Shown here: piece after piece, positions 24,354 through 35,858 of the stretch | How the letters are laid out: the number at the start of each line of letters is the position of its first letter | How positions within the stretch are numbered: the first letter of the stretch is position 1 | Assembly: GCA_000320605.2 (NCBI GenBank) | Contig: KB445807.1 | Span: 187,825-251,824, forward strand | DNA length: 64,000 nucleotides | Origin: Gelatoporia subvermispora B | Lineage: Eukaryota; Basidiomycota; Agaricomycetes; Polyporales; Gelatoporiaceae | Direction: 5' to 3' | Notes under the pieces: generated by a model | What the model was told of the DNA's origin: nothing | Database searches by the model: none | Seen by the model: only the letters and a program-made list of their open reading frames with translations | Translations under genes and position numbers: made by a program

Positions 24354-25407
24354 TCAGAATAGGAGCGGTACAACTGCCTTCCTGTCGCGGGGATAATCGG
24401 GGAATCGCTTGTGATACCACTTGTGACCCCGGTACGCCCGAGGGATCATCAAGAAGATTTCCGAAAGGACGAACAAGTATGGAGGGGCGAGTGTAGCGAG
24501 CAACTCCGCAAACGACGCAAATGAAGGGAGAGGGGCAGAGGCGAGCGCGAAGCCTAGCCACTCCATCCACTCACAGAAGTAGTTGGGGTAGGAGATGTAA
24601 GAATACAAGTAGCCGTGAGGGATAGCGTAGTGGGGCTTGGCGTCCTTGCTCTTGTCGCCGGAGTCGTCTTTGGCCTTGCCTTTCACTTTGGCCTTGCGAC
24701 GAATGTTGAGCAGTATCTCATCATGGAAGATATTTCCTGCAAAACCAGCTGCCCACATCGTTACTCCAGCCCAGAAGAGCGGGTTTGAGAAGGCGTCGTC
24801 AAGGAAGCTCTGCGCCATGTGGGAGGAGAGATATGTTCCCATAAGCGCGCCGTTCACGATGTTGAAAGTCACGGCGGAGAGAGGAACCGCTATGTGAGAT
24901 TTGGAACGCACTGGAGTGCGGAGAGGAGAGAGGATGGCTCGGTTGGCGTAGTGGATAAGGAAGAGCGTGGCGAGGAAGGTCGATGGGTCGTGCAGAGAGA
25001 GTACAGGCGCCGAGGTTGCAAGAGGAGACTTGAGGAAGGTGTATATAAATGCAGCAGGAGACACCAGCTCCATTGCTATCCAGGACTTGATGCCTAAACG
25101 GGATGTGTCTGTGTTAGATCGTCCGGGGCGCGCCAGCCATGCCAACAACCCAGCCACGATAGCCTCTGCACTCCCGGGGTCAAGTTCAAAAGAAAAACTC
25201 ACCATCAACGAGGAAAATGCTGTCTTTAGATGGCGCGAATCGTCCAAACGGCGCATCGATGGCGAACGTCACAGGGCATATAAGCGGAGGTATAATCGCG
25301 AACCACTTCCGCGTGACTGCGACTTGTATTAAGCGACCAAAGGCAGGAATTCAGCTCTGTATGCACGTACCGTCATACCATGTTTGTATCTGGTTCTCGT
25401 CGGCCAT
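24354..25407 (-). CDS. 3-oxo-5-alpha-steroid 4-dehydrogenase family membrane enzyme
   Basis: Predicted ER membrane reductase of the steroid 5-alpha-reductase / SRD5A family; in fungi the substrate is probably a sterol or polyprenol-type lipid and cannot be told from sequence. Exons on the minus strand: 25407-25371, 25316-25203, 25093-24354; 296 residues. Several hydrophobic helices are seen, plus the conserved C-terminal block: YISYPNYFCEWMEWLGFALA, then RAYRGHKWYHKRFPDYP and RKAVVPLLF at the extreme C-terminus, as in the family. FAGNIFHDEILLNIRR marks the preceding conserved loop. A Lys-rich insert (KAKVKGKAKDDSGDKSKDAK) lies on the cytosolic side. Strong family call. Confidence 0.92.
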
Positions 25408-26119
25408 GGTGAAACACTGAGTGGGCAGCGGGGCACCTGGGAGGTACCTGAGAGAAAGTAGTCATCCGCCATGAGAGTGCCACGCTCCTTCTGCGACCGC
25501 TGTCCTATTCCGGGACCGTGGGAACGTTTGGTGTACTTAGTTGTGGCACTGAACCACTCTTGTGCCCGTATTCATTGGGAGCCAGTGAAGCAGCCTGTTG
25601 CACATCACTACATTGCCTCGACTTCCAGTGATACTGTCCATATTCGGAGCACACCAGGCTGCATGGCATCCCTGTCAGGGTTGAATGCAGCGATGCAGGC
25701 TGCGTCGACTCCTGAGCACAGAAAGAACACGACAGATTCTAGATATGTGGATACACGAAGAACAATCAAAACATGGCGAAGGACAGCAAGTAACATACGG
25801 TGCTCATGACAGTAGTGCACGACAAGCATGGCTAGAACGGAACGCGATTGACATACGCAACGAGTCCACGAATCCCAAGTTTGAAACCCCTCGAGGCCAT
25901 GTCCATCAGCACCTAGCTGCGTCGATACTTAGTTTGTTTTCTTGACAGAACCCCAAGATTATGAACGAACCTGAGACGAACCAGCACTACACTGCGGACA
26001 CGAGTAACCGGTCCGATCCTGCTTCGGACACCTTGAACGTGGTCACTCGCTCGACCAGTGCACCAGTTCCGTCCACGATGGTCTTCGCCATCTGCTCTCT
26101 TTTCCCTTCAGCCTCTGGG
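25408..26119. other. Intergenic region
   Basis: Upstream of the SRD5A-like gene and downstream of the uS2-like gene. A former C-terminal part of uS2 can still be read in another frame at about 26,000-26,150 ([12 protein letters not shown]). Nothing else recognised. Confidence 0.5.
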
Positions 26120-26757
26120 TCAAGATAGCAGAATGTGGACCGAAACATTCCATCCGTCATTTGTGCGGGGGATCTCGCCGCGAAGTCGAAGTACCTCGCG
26201 CACTAACAGCCACCACATCAGCCCTATTGCTGGAGCCGATCTGTTGTTGCAAGGAATGACGACGTCGACAAATTCCAGGATTGCGTCCGTGTCACAAAAA
26301 GCGACGACAGGGATCTCTGCTTGGGATGCCTCGTGCATCGCCTGCCGATCTGCGACCGGGTCCACGACAATAAGCAGAAGCGGCTCTTGGAAGGAACCGG
26401 AGCTGCAGTTCGTAAATGTTCCTGGTACGAACCGTCCCATAATGGTACGAGCACCAGTATGCGCGGCATATGCGCGTACTGCCTGGTGGCCATAGATTCG
26501 CGACAAGACAACGCAAACGTCGCAGGGTGCCTTGATTACCGCAACGATTCTTGCAGCGAACACCAGTTTCTGCCATGTTTTCTCTACATTTATCACGTAT
26601 GTTCCTAAGAGAAGTGAGCATTTCAAACGATGGAGAGAGTAAATGCAGGCAGACCGTCAGCGCGCCGCCGCCAAATGTACCGTAACATTGTAGTACAATT
26701 CCTGCTCCCAATATGCACATGTATTTTTCTCATCTGAAGGACGTTTCTTTCGGACAT
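26120..26757 (-). pseudogene. Diverged small ribosomal subunit protein uS2 (RPS0) paralog, probably decaying
   Basis: Resembles cytosolic uS2 (yeast Rps0, animal RPSA), a component of the 40S subunit needed for late 18S maturation. Two exons, 26757-26655 and 26604-26120, leave a 195-residue open frame with an intact intron, so it is not a processed copy. Recognisable blocks: [86 protein letters not shown]. Many invariant positions are changed, and the region between the start and HIG is shortened. The frame ends early at HILLS. The usual tail (F.YRDPEE-like) reads on one base out of frame just downstream ([14 protein letters not shown]). It is probably a non-functional or highly specialised second copy; a normal uS2 gene is expected elsewhere. 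Confidence 0.8.
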
Positions 26758-28020
26758 GTCAAAAATTGGGGGCGAGGGTGAAGACATGGTGTATCTAGTA
26801 TAGCAGTCAGTATCATCTGTGGCAGTTAGGATACATCCATCTCATTATATGTGCTTGGGCCATCGCTGCGTCACAGGGATGATCGCAATGGAGAATAAAC
26901 AACGCACCGTCTTGTTCAGGGGGCGTGCTGGGTACCGATTCAGGGTGATGAGAGCGGTCTTTAGACGGTAACCTCGTGCTTGGTATTACCTTGAAGCAAC
27001 TCTTCGTGAGAATCTGTCGGGTTTCGAGACACTTGACAAGCGCTAGATGTAATAGGTGGCGAGCTCAGCTACCAGCCGGAGACAATCTAGATGAGTGGTA
27101 TGGCGTGAGACATACTGTATAGCAAAAAAAAGTCGATGTGCGGCTGGCTCACCATCGAAATCAGCTGTGAGGTTCGAGACAAATGCGCGAGCAGAATGGG
27201 AGGTATGCAATCCAATTCATTACTTTCGTAGCACACGAGTTATAAAGGGGAAGAAGGACCCGACGTAGCACATACTCTCGGCACTGAGGCCTGTTCTAGT
27301 TGCAATGACAAATAAACGCGCGGTGTCCACTGTCCAATGACTGTGCCTCGACGGAGTTCGTCTGAACAACGATCATCTTAAGACAGTAGATTTTGCTGCG
27401 GTTGGGACGGCATGGAAAGTACACAGTCAAAGTAGAGGTATGATGCAATAAAATATTGTATAGCAGTGCAATTTTTCTCGGCTCCTGGTAAACCTAGTAA
27501 ACCTATCACGGCTGATTGAAAGTTGTGTCACATACTGCCACGGCACGGTTCGATGAGGCACCTGAATATGGGTTTGCCTCAGATTGCGATCGAGCAGGTT
27601 ACAGACTCGTAGCAGCACACTACTCAGCATCTGGAAGAGGGCCATTAAACATGGACCTGAGAGTGAGAATCCGACTGGCTCTAAGAACGTCAAGAATGTG
27701 AATTGACTATGATCTTGCGAGGAGTCACTAAGGCACATTTAATTGGCGAGACTCACGAGTTGAGCATGAATCGAAGGCAGTGAACCGCACTAACAGAGAT
27801 AGTTACTGTATTGGAGCGAAGAGATTGTATGCACCCTTCGTCCGTCTCTTCAGGGGAACTTCGAGACGCAGGAAACCTTGGTGGAGGTACTCTCGATGGA
27901 TTATGTAAGGAGCCCTAAATGAGCAAATAGTGACAAATAAAAGTGAGTGGCGCAGCCACAATCCAAGCCACGAGCTGATCAACTACCACGACTCGCGCCC
28001 CTTGTTCAACGACTTCAACG
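26758..28020. other. AT-richer intergenic region, 1.26 kb
   Basis: No ORF with recognisable motifs, no tRNA fold and no clear repeat seen. It precedes the RRM gene. Confidence 0.5.
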
Positions 28021-28950
28021 ATGACCACGTCGCTTCTCGATCGTATAAGCCTTCCCGGAAACTCTGTCGGACCCGTCCGCAGCAAGGGCAACCGTTCTGG
28101 CGGCGCATCTCCATACGTACGCCACATCTTCCGCCCGCCTCCTTTCTACGCTCAACTGGTCGTTCTGCCACGATAGAATCGCAACTCGCGCCCTCCAAAA
28201 GGCGATATCAATTCGGCGTGGGAGCATGATCTTTACAACGGGCCTGGCGCAGAACCACGCTCGCTCGGGACGCGCCTCTCCAATGCGCCTGCCGGCGTAC
28301 CCAAGATGAACTTCGCGGGAGCGGACAGGGCGCTGAGGGAGGCGCTTGGAGACAAGGGGCTGTCAATCAAGGGCGCAAGCTCGCGAGGAAATGTCGTGCA
28401 AGTTGGTGGCCTGGCGAGGGGGACAACGGCGGCGGATGTTGAGGTGCGTGTAGCGAGCCTCGGCGCCTGCCTAACAGAAGCTCACACTGCGCTGCAGGCA
28501 ATCTTCAAGCGATGCGGACCCATCACAAGCGCGGCAACACACAGTAACGGTGATCCCGTCGTCGTCCGCATCACGTTCAAACATGAGAAGGACGCACAGG
28601 CCGCGGTCGCCAAGTTCAACGGGCAACCTGCGGACGGTCGGCTCCTCGACGTGAAGATTGTCGGTGGTGTGAACGCGACGCTGAGCGGTCGCATAGGTAT
28701 TGCCGTGCACGACGACAGTGTTGACGTCCTGATGGGCGACAACGGCGCCCCCTCAACGGGCTCGAAGCTCCGCTCGGACGAGATCCTCGCCCAGGACTCT
28801 CGCGCACACGTCCTGGTCGCGCCGCCGGGTGCGAACGAGGCAGATTATGTGCCGCAGCCTCAGCCTCAACGTAGTCGGGCTCGTGGCGCGAGGGGTCGCG
28901 GACGGGGACGGGGAAGGCGGGGAGGTGCAGCACGAATGGAGGTGGACTGA
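28021..28950 (+). CDS. ALY/REF (Yra1)-like RRM protein with RGG tail
   Basis: Likely mRNA export adaptor of the TREX pathway, nuclear. Exons 28021-28116, 28177-28443, 28498-28950; 271 residues. The N-terminus is LLDRISLPGNSVGPVRSKGN, and after the first intron PPKGDINSAWEHDLY. A single RRM starts at VVQVGGLARGTTAADVEAIF and ends near RLLDVKIV; its RNP-1-like segment VVVRITFKHEKDAQAAVAKF is present. The C-terminus has LRSDEILAQDSRAHVLVAPP followed by an Arg/Gly tail (RGARGRGRGRGRRGG). The second intron is 54 bp with no in-frame stop, so its retention would still give an open frame. The ALY/REF assignment rests on architecture; other RRM adaptors are possible. Confidence 0.85.
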
Positions 28951-29242
28951 AAACAGTTTCTCCTCGGACATTTGTTACTGTGTCATGCATAGGTATATAT
29001 TAGTCGGGTGTGTGTAATATTGTTCCTTCTCCTCCGCTCCCATATGCCCCTCGTTTGTTCCGATATCGACCCTGTTTGTTCATTCGCTGGGAAACTCGGA
29101 TACACCGTACACGGCATGTGTATTCGAATGAGAAAGTCGCGATAAGCTTAAGCGCGGATGCACGGATAGTGTGGATGACCAGCTCCACCTACGTCGGTAC
29201 ACGGTGAAGGGTTCCGGTTAGGGCTCGTCTCACGTCTCAACT

Positions 29243-29617
29243 ATGTCCACTACATCTAGAGAGCGCGAAAACGTTTCTTTTGTTGACAAAGCTCGTGGAT
29301 TGCTACGCCAGGAACCCATCCGTCCTTTCAAATTCAGCGACACACCCTCTGCAACGCGGCGTGCACGAGGCGGCGTCGTACGTATACATTCCCCTCTTCG
29401 CCTCGAACCTGTATCGAACCATTACGTTGAGACTCTAGGTCCGGCGCCGTTGCTGACTATGGACACCTGCGAGCGGCTCACGATCGCGCTCGTCCTCGTG
29501 CTCGGGAGTCTCGCGATAGTCCATCTTGCGCTACTCCTCCCGCTTCTTGTATTCGTGATCTGTACACTCTGCGTTGCGTATTATGTCTGCGAACGGGAAA
29601 GCACCCCGCGGCTCTGA
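29243..29617 (+). CDS. Small putative two-helix membrane protein
   Basis: Uninterrupted 124-codon frame. The first ~60 residues are polar and basic (VDKARGLLRQEPIRPFKFSD). The C-terminal part is strongly hydrophobic (LTIALVLVLGSLAIVHLALL and LPLLVFVICTLCVAYYV). No recognised family. Its 3' end overlaps the first exon of the next gene by about 35 nt in another frame, so one of the two models may be wrong; splicing inside this frame (possible donor at 29376) is an alternative. Confidence 0.35.
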   Translation: MSTTSRERENVSFVDKARGLLRQEPIRPFKFSDTPSATRRARGGVVRIHSPLRLEPVSNHYVETLGPAPLLTMDTCERLTIALVLVLGSLAIVHLALLLPLLVFVICTLCVAYYVCERESTPRL

Positions 29618-30647
29618 CAAGGGCCCTGCATCGACAAAAGTGGATATGGCAGCCTTAGGGGAACATATTGGCAAGACAAGTGCGCGACTGGAGGTGGTGT
29701 GGGTGGTTCGTTATTCTCGTGAATTCTTAAGCTGATGTCCCTGTCTACATCCAGAGCAAAGGCCTTGAAGGAGTACCAGGGGGGATCTTTAAAAATCCCT
29801 CATGCCGAGGCTATGGTCAGTTGCATGATCACCGACTGCTAATGGAAGACTTACACAGTCGCAATATGAAGGAAAGAGCGTCTGAGCAGCTACAGGCATT
29901 GAAGTCAGATATACGAACCCAACACAAAGAGCAGGAGACTCGGGTTGAGACAGTGAAATCGACCATCAAGACAAAGCTGAAGGGCGAGGTCGCCAAGCAA
30001 ATGAAGTGAGCGCTATGTGTGACACTTGCCTCGTTCAAAGGCTTATTTAATGCGTCTCACAGGACGAAGGTGGACGAGCAAATAAAGGCAGAGATCCTCC
30101 TCCAGGTGAAAGAGCAGGTCTCGGTCCAAATTCGCGAGCACCTGTCCTTGTCGATTGCGGACGTAGTGGCGGAGAGCAAGCGCCAGCTTGTCGAGGTGAA
30201 CCACGCGCTGCGGAACTCGTGAGTGATAGCGACCATGCTTCATGTGAACGTGTGTCGCTCAAGTTAGAATAATAGGGAGGCAAGGAGAGCCAATGCGCTC
30301 CTGCGGAGCAATAACCTGGATGATAATTTGGCAGTCGTTCTCAAGCCTGATGGAAGCAAAAGCAAATTATACCCAGTCAACCTGCGGTCACTTTTTGCTT
30401 ATGATCGTTTGTCGCAAACTTCGGCATATACCGCTATACGCACTCACAGCGGCGACATCACTTTCTAGATACCATGACGAAGGAATTGTTGAAACATCAC
30501 GGCCTGACGTGCTGTGAGCAGCGCGAAAAGAATCTGAATAGATTCATGTCTCACATCGGTAAGTGGACATCGATCTCTGATAGCTCGAGCTTTCATGCCA
30601 CTTACAATGAAACAGGAATCCACTTTCAGCTGGTTGCTTTGCCTTGA
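29583..30647 (+). CDS. Coiled-coil protein of a basidiomycete family, with an apparent frameshift
   Basis: Six exons: 29583-29698 (end uncertain), 29755-30005, 30063-30218, 30276-30406, 30469-30558, 30616-30647. The central part is helical and charged (MKERASEQLQALKSDIRTQ, VDEQIKAEILLQVKEQVSVQ). The C-terminal half has NSEARRANALLRSNNLDD, KSKLYPVNLRSLFAYD, then REKNLNRFMSHIG and IHFQLVALP at the end. I recognise this as an Agaricomycete family of unknown function but cannot name it. Near 29,812-29,830 the family-like frame (ALKEYQGGSLKIPHAEAM) hits a stop, while the downstream frame (LHDHRLLMEDLHSRNMKER) is shifted. An alternative exon-1 donor (after 29693 or 29696) would give an open but less family-like frame. 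Confidence 0.7.
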
Positions 30648-30788
30648 ACGTTAGGTAATTTTGGCTACAGAGCTTGCGCTGAACCCATGAGAAGTCGCCG
30701 CATCATAAAAACGCCCTATATGGTCCTCGATATCACAGTATGAGACTGCATTGGTTGCTGTGTATGTATGTACAGATATTTGGCGGAT

Positions 30789-33111
30789 TTACTTTGGACT
30801 ACAATCCACGCGGACTACAATTCTGCGCGCTGGATACTGCTTATGAGTAACATGCGGCAGCGAAAAGAAGCGATGCGTACGGTTTAGTTCGTCATGGTCT
30901 CCGAAGTCGGAGCCTCCGTCATCGTCAGGTTGTTCCCACTCCCATTCGCCAGACATGTCGTCACTCCCAGCCTCATCCTCCATGTCTTCGTCGTAGTCGC
31001 TGCCACCAGCCGTGATGATGGCAGCTTCCATGTGATCCACCACATCGGCGTCTCCTACAAGCCAAGTGTCAGGCATGGAGTTCTCTCCCCAACCTGACGA
31101 TCCACCCGTCTCCTCCTCAGGGTGTGCGTTCCACTGCCCAGATCCCTCGGGTACGGATACATCGCCCCACCTCGGTCGGTCGTCGGCATTCGGTACATTT
31201 GCAGACGAGTCTGCGTCTTCTGATAGGTCTGCCGAAGCGGAGTCGACCGAAACCCCGCCCCAAGCATTAGGGAATTGTTCTGCAAGGGACATAGGAGGCG
31301 CGGAGGGATCAACACAAGCGATGTCGAGGTCGTACCAAGTCATGTATAGCCTCGATTCGGTCATCTGTAGGCACGACACGTCGTGCAACAAACCCGGACT
31401 GGTGCCCAGCGGGGCGCCAATGAATGGGACGAAGCTGAACGCCACATTCGGAAAAGATACGGAGGGGGGAAGTGTCGATCGTCCGCGGATAAATCCGAGC
31501 GAAGGGGGAACAGAGCTCTCAGGGAGCTCTGGGAGCGCAGAGCGCGTGAAGTCTAGTGTAATCAAGTAGAGGCCTGCAGTCTTGAACCCTGATGTCAGAT
31601 GTAATGCCTTAATCATGCAGTGAACGTACCGTTACCACGCCGACCCGTCCATGATCAAGAGCTAGATACACTGAAAGGACATCCGGCATCCATCCACCAT
31701 CCCCATCCTGAGGGACGCCGCTGAGTTTCACTTCCAGCGCCACGTCTTCAAATGACGCTTGTCCCTTGACTATGCGCTCGAAGTCCTCAATGAGAAGTAG
31801 TCGATCGTCACTTAACATTGCAGCTAGCTCTCGCCCGCAAGGCGAAACATGTACTAATGACCCAACAAGCAGTGAGTGCCTGGTCCCGAGCCCGTTCACT
31901 TGAAGGACACGTACCTGCCAGAAACATGGAATCAAGAAAATTCGTAATAGGTTGTTCAATTATGTGAGCAGTCAAGGGCTGGATCGGAGACGGATCTCGC
32001 CGGATAACCGTGGGGCTACCCAACGCCACTCTAGTACTTGTAAGTGGGTTCTGTTGCGACGAGACACGTAAAACTAGAGAGCCGCCGCCCCGAGCAAATA
32101 CGCGTAGCTCATGCTCTCCACAGAGAAAGACGTGCCGCGAGTTCAGTTCTACATAGTTGATCCGGCCCAGAGGCCTGTCGCCGCCATGCAGCCCTTGAAT
32201 ATCACGAATCGTTTCAACAAGGGTCGCACTAGGAACGTCCCAGAGAAACACGGAGTTGACGCCAACAACTGCAAGTGTGGGATAGACGAGGTGATAGGCA
32301 CGCGTGGGCTCTGAGGGTCGTAGAATCGCCCACGGTGTGAAGTGACCACGAGGGGTAGTTGTCGCATGTCTCGCGGCTGCTGCTTTAGATGCAGATAGCT
32401 GCGCTTCATCCGGACGTGCGCCTTCCCAGACCGTGGATATGGGCGATTGAGCTGCGTCTACGGAGAGGCGCCAAACTTCTTTGGTGCCTTCCAATCGATC
32501 GAAGACAAGGTAGCCCTTCTCATACTCGCAGTGGGCGTACTCCCGAACGTACGACTGAATAGTGCAGGCTGCAGCTAGGTGGATACATAGACTGAGCAGA
32601 ACTACTCACCTCTGCCAAACTCCATAGTACTTCGTCCGTGTTTGCATCAGAGACAGTCAGCCCACCGAAGGAATTTGTAGTAACCAGGATTCCAACTTCT
32701 TCGTCAACTTTGATACGATGCACGAAATCCGTGGTCGTGTATGCACCGATGGAAGCGTACCCGTGTCCAAGCCAGTTACGATGCAATTGCAGACATCTCC
32801 TACCTATGTGTCGACGATGACTTCAGCGTTACAATGTGATATCTCCTGACAGACGTACAATAGTTCTTCCATGTAATCACGTCTCGCATAGCAATCCCCC
32901 TGTGTCTAACCTTGGCATCATTGAGCGAAATCCCGATTGCATCCACAAAGTTATGTAGGAGAGCGGCTTTGTGATAGATTCCCTGCTCGTTTGCCTTGAA
33001 GAACTCATTCCAGAATTGAGAAGTCTGACGCAGAGCAGCTAGAGTTTGTACAGGGAGATACACCAAGATGTTGAGCAATAGCTCAGTTGGTAGCAGCTCT
33101 AGCCGTGTCAT
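30789..33111 (-). CDS. F-box protein with C-terminal beta-propeller-like region
   Basis: Likely substrate-recognition subunit of an SCF ubiquitin ligase. Exons on the minus strand: 33111-32859, 32803-32610, 32554-31915, 31853-31630, 31580-30789; 700 residues, frame closed. The start at 33111 (MTRLELLPTELLLNILVYLP) puts the F-box at the extreme N-terminus; an upstream in-frame stop rules out a longer exon. After WKNYC come repeated beta-strand-like stretches with WD-like spacing (GGLTVSDANTDEVLWSLAE, VNSVFLWDVPSATLVETI, VHVSPCGRELAAMLSDDRLL). The last ~110 residues are acidic and low complexity (DYDEDMEDEAGSDDMSGEWE). The ubiquitin target is unknown. Confidence 0.87.
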
Positions 33112-33290
33112 AATATCGAATAGTCCTCGACCGGCGTACTGGATGTTTTCCTCGTTCAACAGAAGAGTTCAAAGCTACAACCCGACCAGAACGCAAAGTC
33201 ACTCGTCACCGAGACTGCTCTGGCTTGAGTCACGTGATTATGACGATTCCTGAACATAGGGAGACTAGCGCAGTTAGCAGCTGTCTTGTT
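33112..33290. other. Short 5' flank of the F-box gene
   Basis: Between the F-box gene start and the first copy of the ~309 bp repeat. No feature seen. Confidence 0.4.
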
Positions 33291-34139
33291 TCATACCTCA
33301 CCAGGGCCGCGCAAGCGCAGCAGGGCCCACTACGACCATGGCTATATCTTCTCAACGCATTTATTCACCTCGCATCAGGAAAGAACGAACGCCGCGGACG
33401 ATGCGAGAGAAGAAGGGGGGAAACCACCAACAGAGCGGGCGTCGTGGGTGAAACAAGAGTGGTAAGAACGCAAGTAAAGTGTGCGAAAGTTGCACGTGCA
33501 CAAATGTAAGTGTGGGAACGAAACGTGACCAGTGCAAGAAATCCTTAGTTTTGGGCGGACAATTAGGTCTGAGAGACCCACTACTAGTCGTAGTGGGAAC
33601 CTCGAGTCTCATTCACCGGTTAAGGGGAAGTCATCATGAGGACTACTCTTGGTTTGGACTTTGGCGTGCGCTAGTGTGCGCTCCCTTTTCAGACTGGATA
33701 CATACCCTCGGGACCCCGCTAGGCACTGAGCCGGTCCCCTTAGGCCCCACGAAGGGCATCTGGTCACATGACTCACAGCAATTCCAAGCGCCCTGAGATC
33801 CATAAGATGTCACAGTCTGATCCAAAGTCTCATACCTCGCCAGGGCCGCGCAAGCGCGGCAGGGCCCACTACGACCACGGCTATATCTTCTCAACGTATT
33901 TATTCACCTCGCATTAGGAAAGAACGAACGCCGCGGACGATGCGAGAGAAGAAGAGGGGGAAACTACCAACAGAGCGGGCGTCGTGGGTGAAACAAGAGT
34001 GGTAAGAACGCAAGTAAAGCGTGCGAAATGTGCACGTGCACAAATGTAAGTGTGGGAACGAAACGTGACCAGTGCAAGAAATCCTTAGTTTTGGGCGGAC
34101 AATTAGGTCTGAGAGACCCACTACTAGTCGTAGTGGGAA
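33291..34139. mobile_element. TRIM/LTR-like element: two ~309 bp direct repeats around a 230 bp core
   Basis: Copies at 33291-33599 and 33830-34139 are near identical, with about ten differences, mostly transitions. Both begin tcatacctc.ccagggccgcg and end with the palindrome cccactactagtcgtagtggg plus aa. The 230 bp between them has no ORF. The layout (LTR - short core - LTR) fits a terminal-repeat retrotransposon in miniature. I could not identify a clear target-site duplication, a primer-binding site or TG..CA termini, so a simple tandem duplication is the alternative. Confidence 0.55.
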
Positions 34140-34466
34140 TTGCAGGATGAAATAGAGTATAAGTACGGAATGTACGTTTTATTCCCTTTATGATGCGCAC
34201 AGATATAAGCGCATCAGTGAGACTTCAATAGTCTCAGAGGAAAGAGAAGCCTGCTCTGCCTCACGCGTCTTACTGAGCGCCTAGCAATTCTTCCCTGATT
34301 AAGCGTTCGACCTCCTTTCCTTCCTCTGGTCTGTTTTGTCATCGCTGCAAGTAACACAAACCGGACATCTTGCAGAGTTTCGGCTCGGTGCATGAAAACG
34401 TTTTTGAAAGCTAATATACGTGAAATCGAGCTCTTTTTGCAGCTCTGCATCTCTCACTGCGCCGCC
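34140..34466. other. 5' flank of REX4-like gene
   Basis: No coding signal; presumed promoter by position. Confidence 0.4.
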
Positions 34467-35858
34467 ATGCCCCGAGGTCAATCCGCTGCGGCAACACCAT
34501 CTTCAAATTGGCTGCAGCTTCAGAAGGTTCGGTAGTGCAACCAAAAACTCCATGTATCATATGCTTACAGCCTCTTAGAAACTAGGGAAGCTTCCTCAGC
34601 GAAGTCAAGCTACCGAGATCACCACTGTGAGATACAAGAAGCGCAAACTTTCACATCCCAGCCCAAGTCCGGGACCCGACACGGTCCAGGAGGAAGTAGA
34701 GATCTCTCATGCAAGCACATCAAAGGTGACGCTCTCCACTTACGCTGGGCCTGAAAGCCGGAATGGGGAATCTGTCTCGGCGCTTCGCAAGATGATAGCG
34801 GGGGAGCTGGAGTTGTCACCCAAACGAGAGCAGTGCGTTGACTATCATCCTGCCATGAACGCCAATTCTGATATATCTCATTCCTTTGATATAGACCAGG
34901 GACCTACCTCTCGATGGATTGTGAGATGGTCGGAGTTGGGCTCGAGGGGAAGGAGTCGTCGCTCGCCCGAGTCAGTATCGTCAACTATTACGGCGTTGTC
35001 ATGCTCGATGAGTTCGTGCGGCAACGGGAGCGAGTCGTGGACTACAGGACACAGTGGAGCGGAGTACGAGAACGTGATCTTATTAATGGTGAGTTGCTGT
35101 CTATGCGTTGATTGGTCCCTCACTTACGCACGAACAAGCGAAAACTTTCGTCGAGGTTCAGCAACTGGTCGCAGACCTGATAAAGGAACGGGTCCTCGTT
35201 GGGCACGCCGTATATAATGACTTGAAAGCTCTCTTACTTTCTCATCCACGACCAATGACACGAGACACGCAAGTCCTATCCTCTAAACACAAGGTCATGA
35301 AGGGTTCTCGGCCAGCCCTGCGGAATCTAGTACATCAGGAATTGGGCGTGTCGATCCAATCTGGCGAGCACTCCAGTGTACGTTGCAAACTTGAGCTATC
35401 TGGCCACCATATCTCACGCCATTGTCCTTTAGGTTATTGATGCCCGCGCCACGATGGCTGTTTTTCGATTGCACCGCAAGACATGGGAGAAAACCTTCAT
35501 TCATATGGCTTCTGCGAAATTATCCATCACTGCTTCCAAGAAGCGAAAGCTCGATGACACAGATGACGCCTCAGAAACAGGTGATACGGCCCAGGAGAAA
35601 CAAGAGTTCCCCGGAGGTGGCCGGAAGGGCGTAAGCTCCGGGCTATCGGTCGTCGTGAAACGGCAGCGAACGGAGTCGAGTAAAGGCTCCCGGGCAGAGG
35701 CTCCTCCATCGAAAGGCTCGCGAACAAAAGGTGCATCGTCGAAAAGCTCGCAGACAAAAGGTGCACCGTCGAAAAGCTCTCGTGCAAAAGGCGATCGCTC
35801 GAAAGGTTCTCAAACAAAACAGGCGACCAAGGACCAGTGGTGGACGAAACTTGCGTAA
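34467..35858 (+). CDS. REX4: RNA exonuclease 4 (REX4 family, DEDDh 3'-5' exonuclease)
   Basis: Nuclear/nucleolar exonuclease implicated in pre-rRNA processing. Exons 34467-34526, 34579-34832, 34895-35088, 35139-35377, 35433-35858; 390 residues. ExoI motif [15 protein letters not shown] (catalytic D and E), then [19 protein letters not shown] and [10 protein letters not shown]. ExoII motif [18 protein letters not shown] (D). Exo[20 protein letters not shown] (H and D). The basic N-terminal segment ([10 protein letters not shown]) fits nuclear localisation. The C-terminal ~70 residues are a basic tandem repeat of about 10 residues ([10 protein letters not shown] type). All catalytic residues are present. 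Confidence 0.94.

Noticed and set aside
26120..26757. Processed retro-pseudogene of uS2
   Set aside because: An intron with good splice sites is present and there is no poly-A tract or flanking repeat.
33291..34139. Full LTR retrotransposon
   Set aside because: The 230 bp core has no room for gag/pol and no coding remnant was seen.
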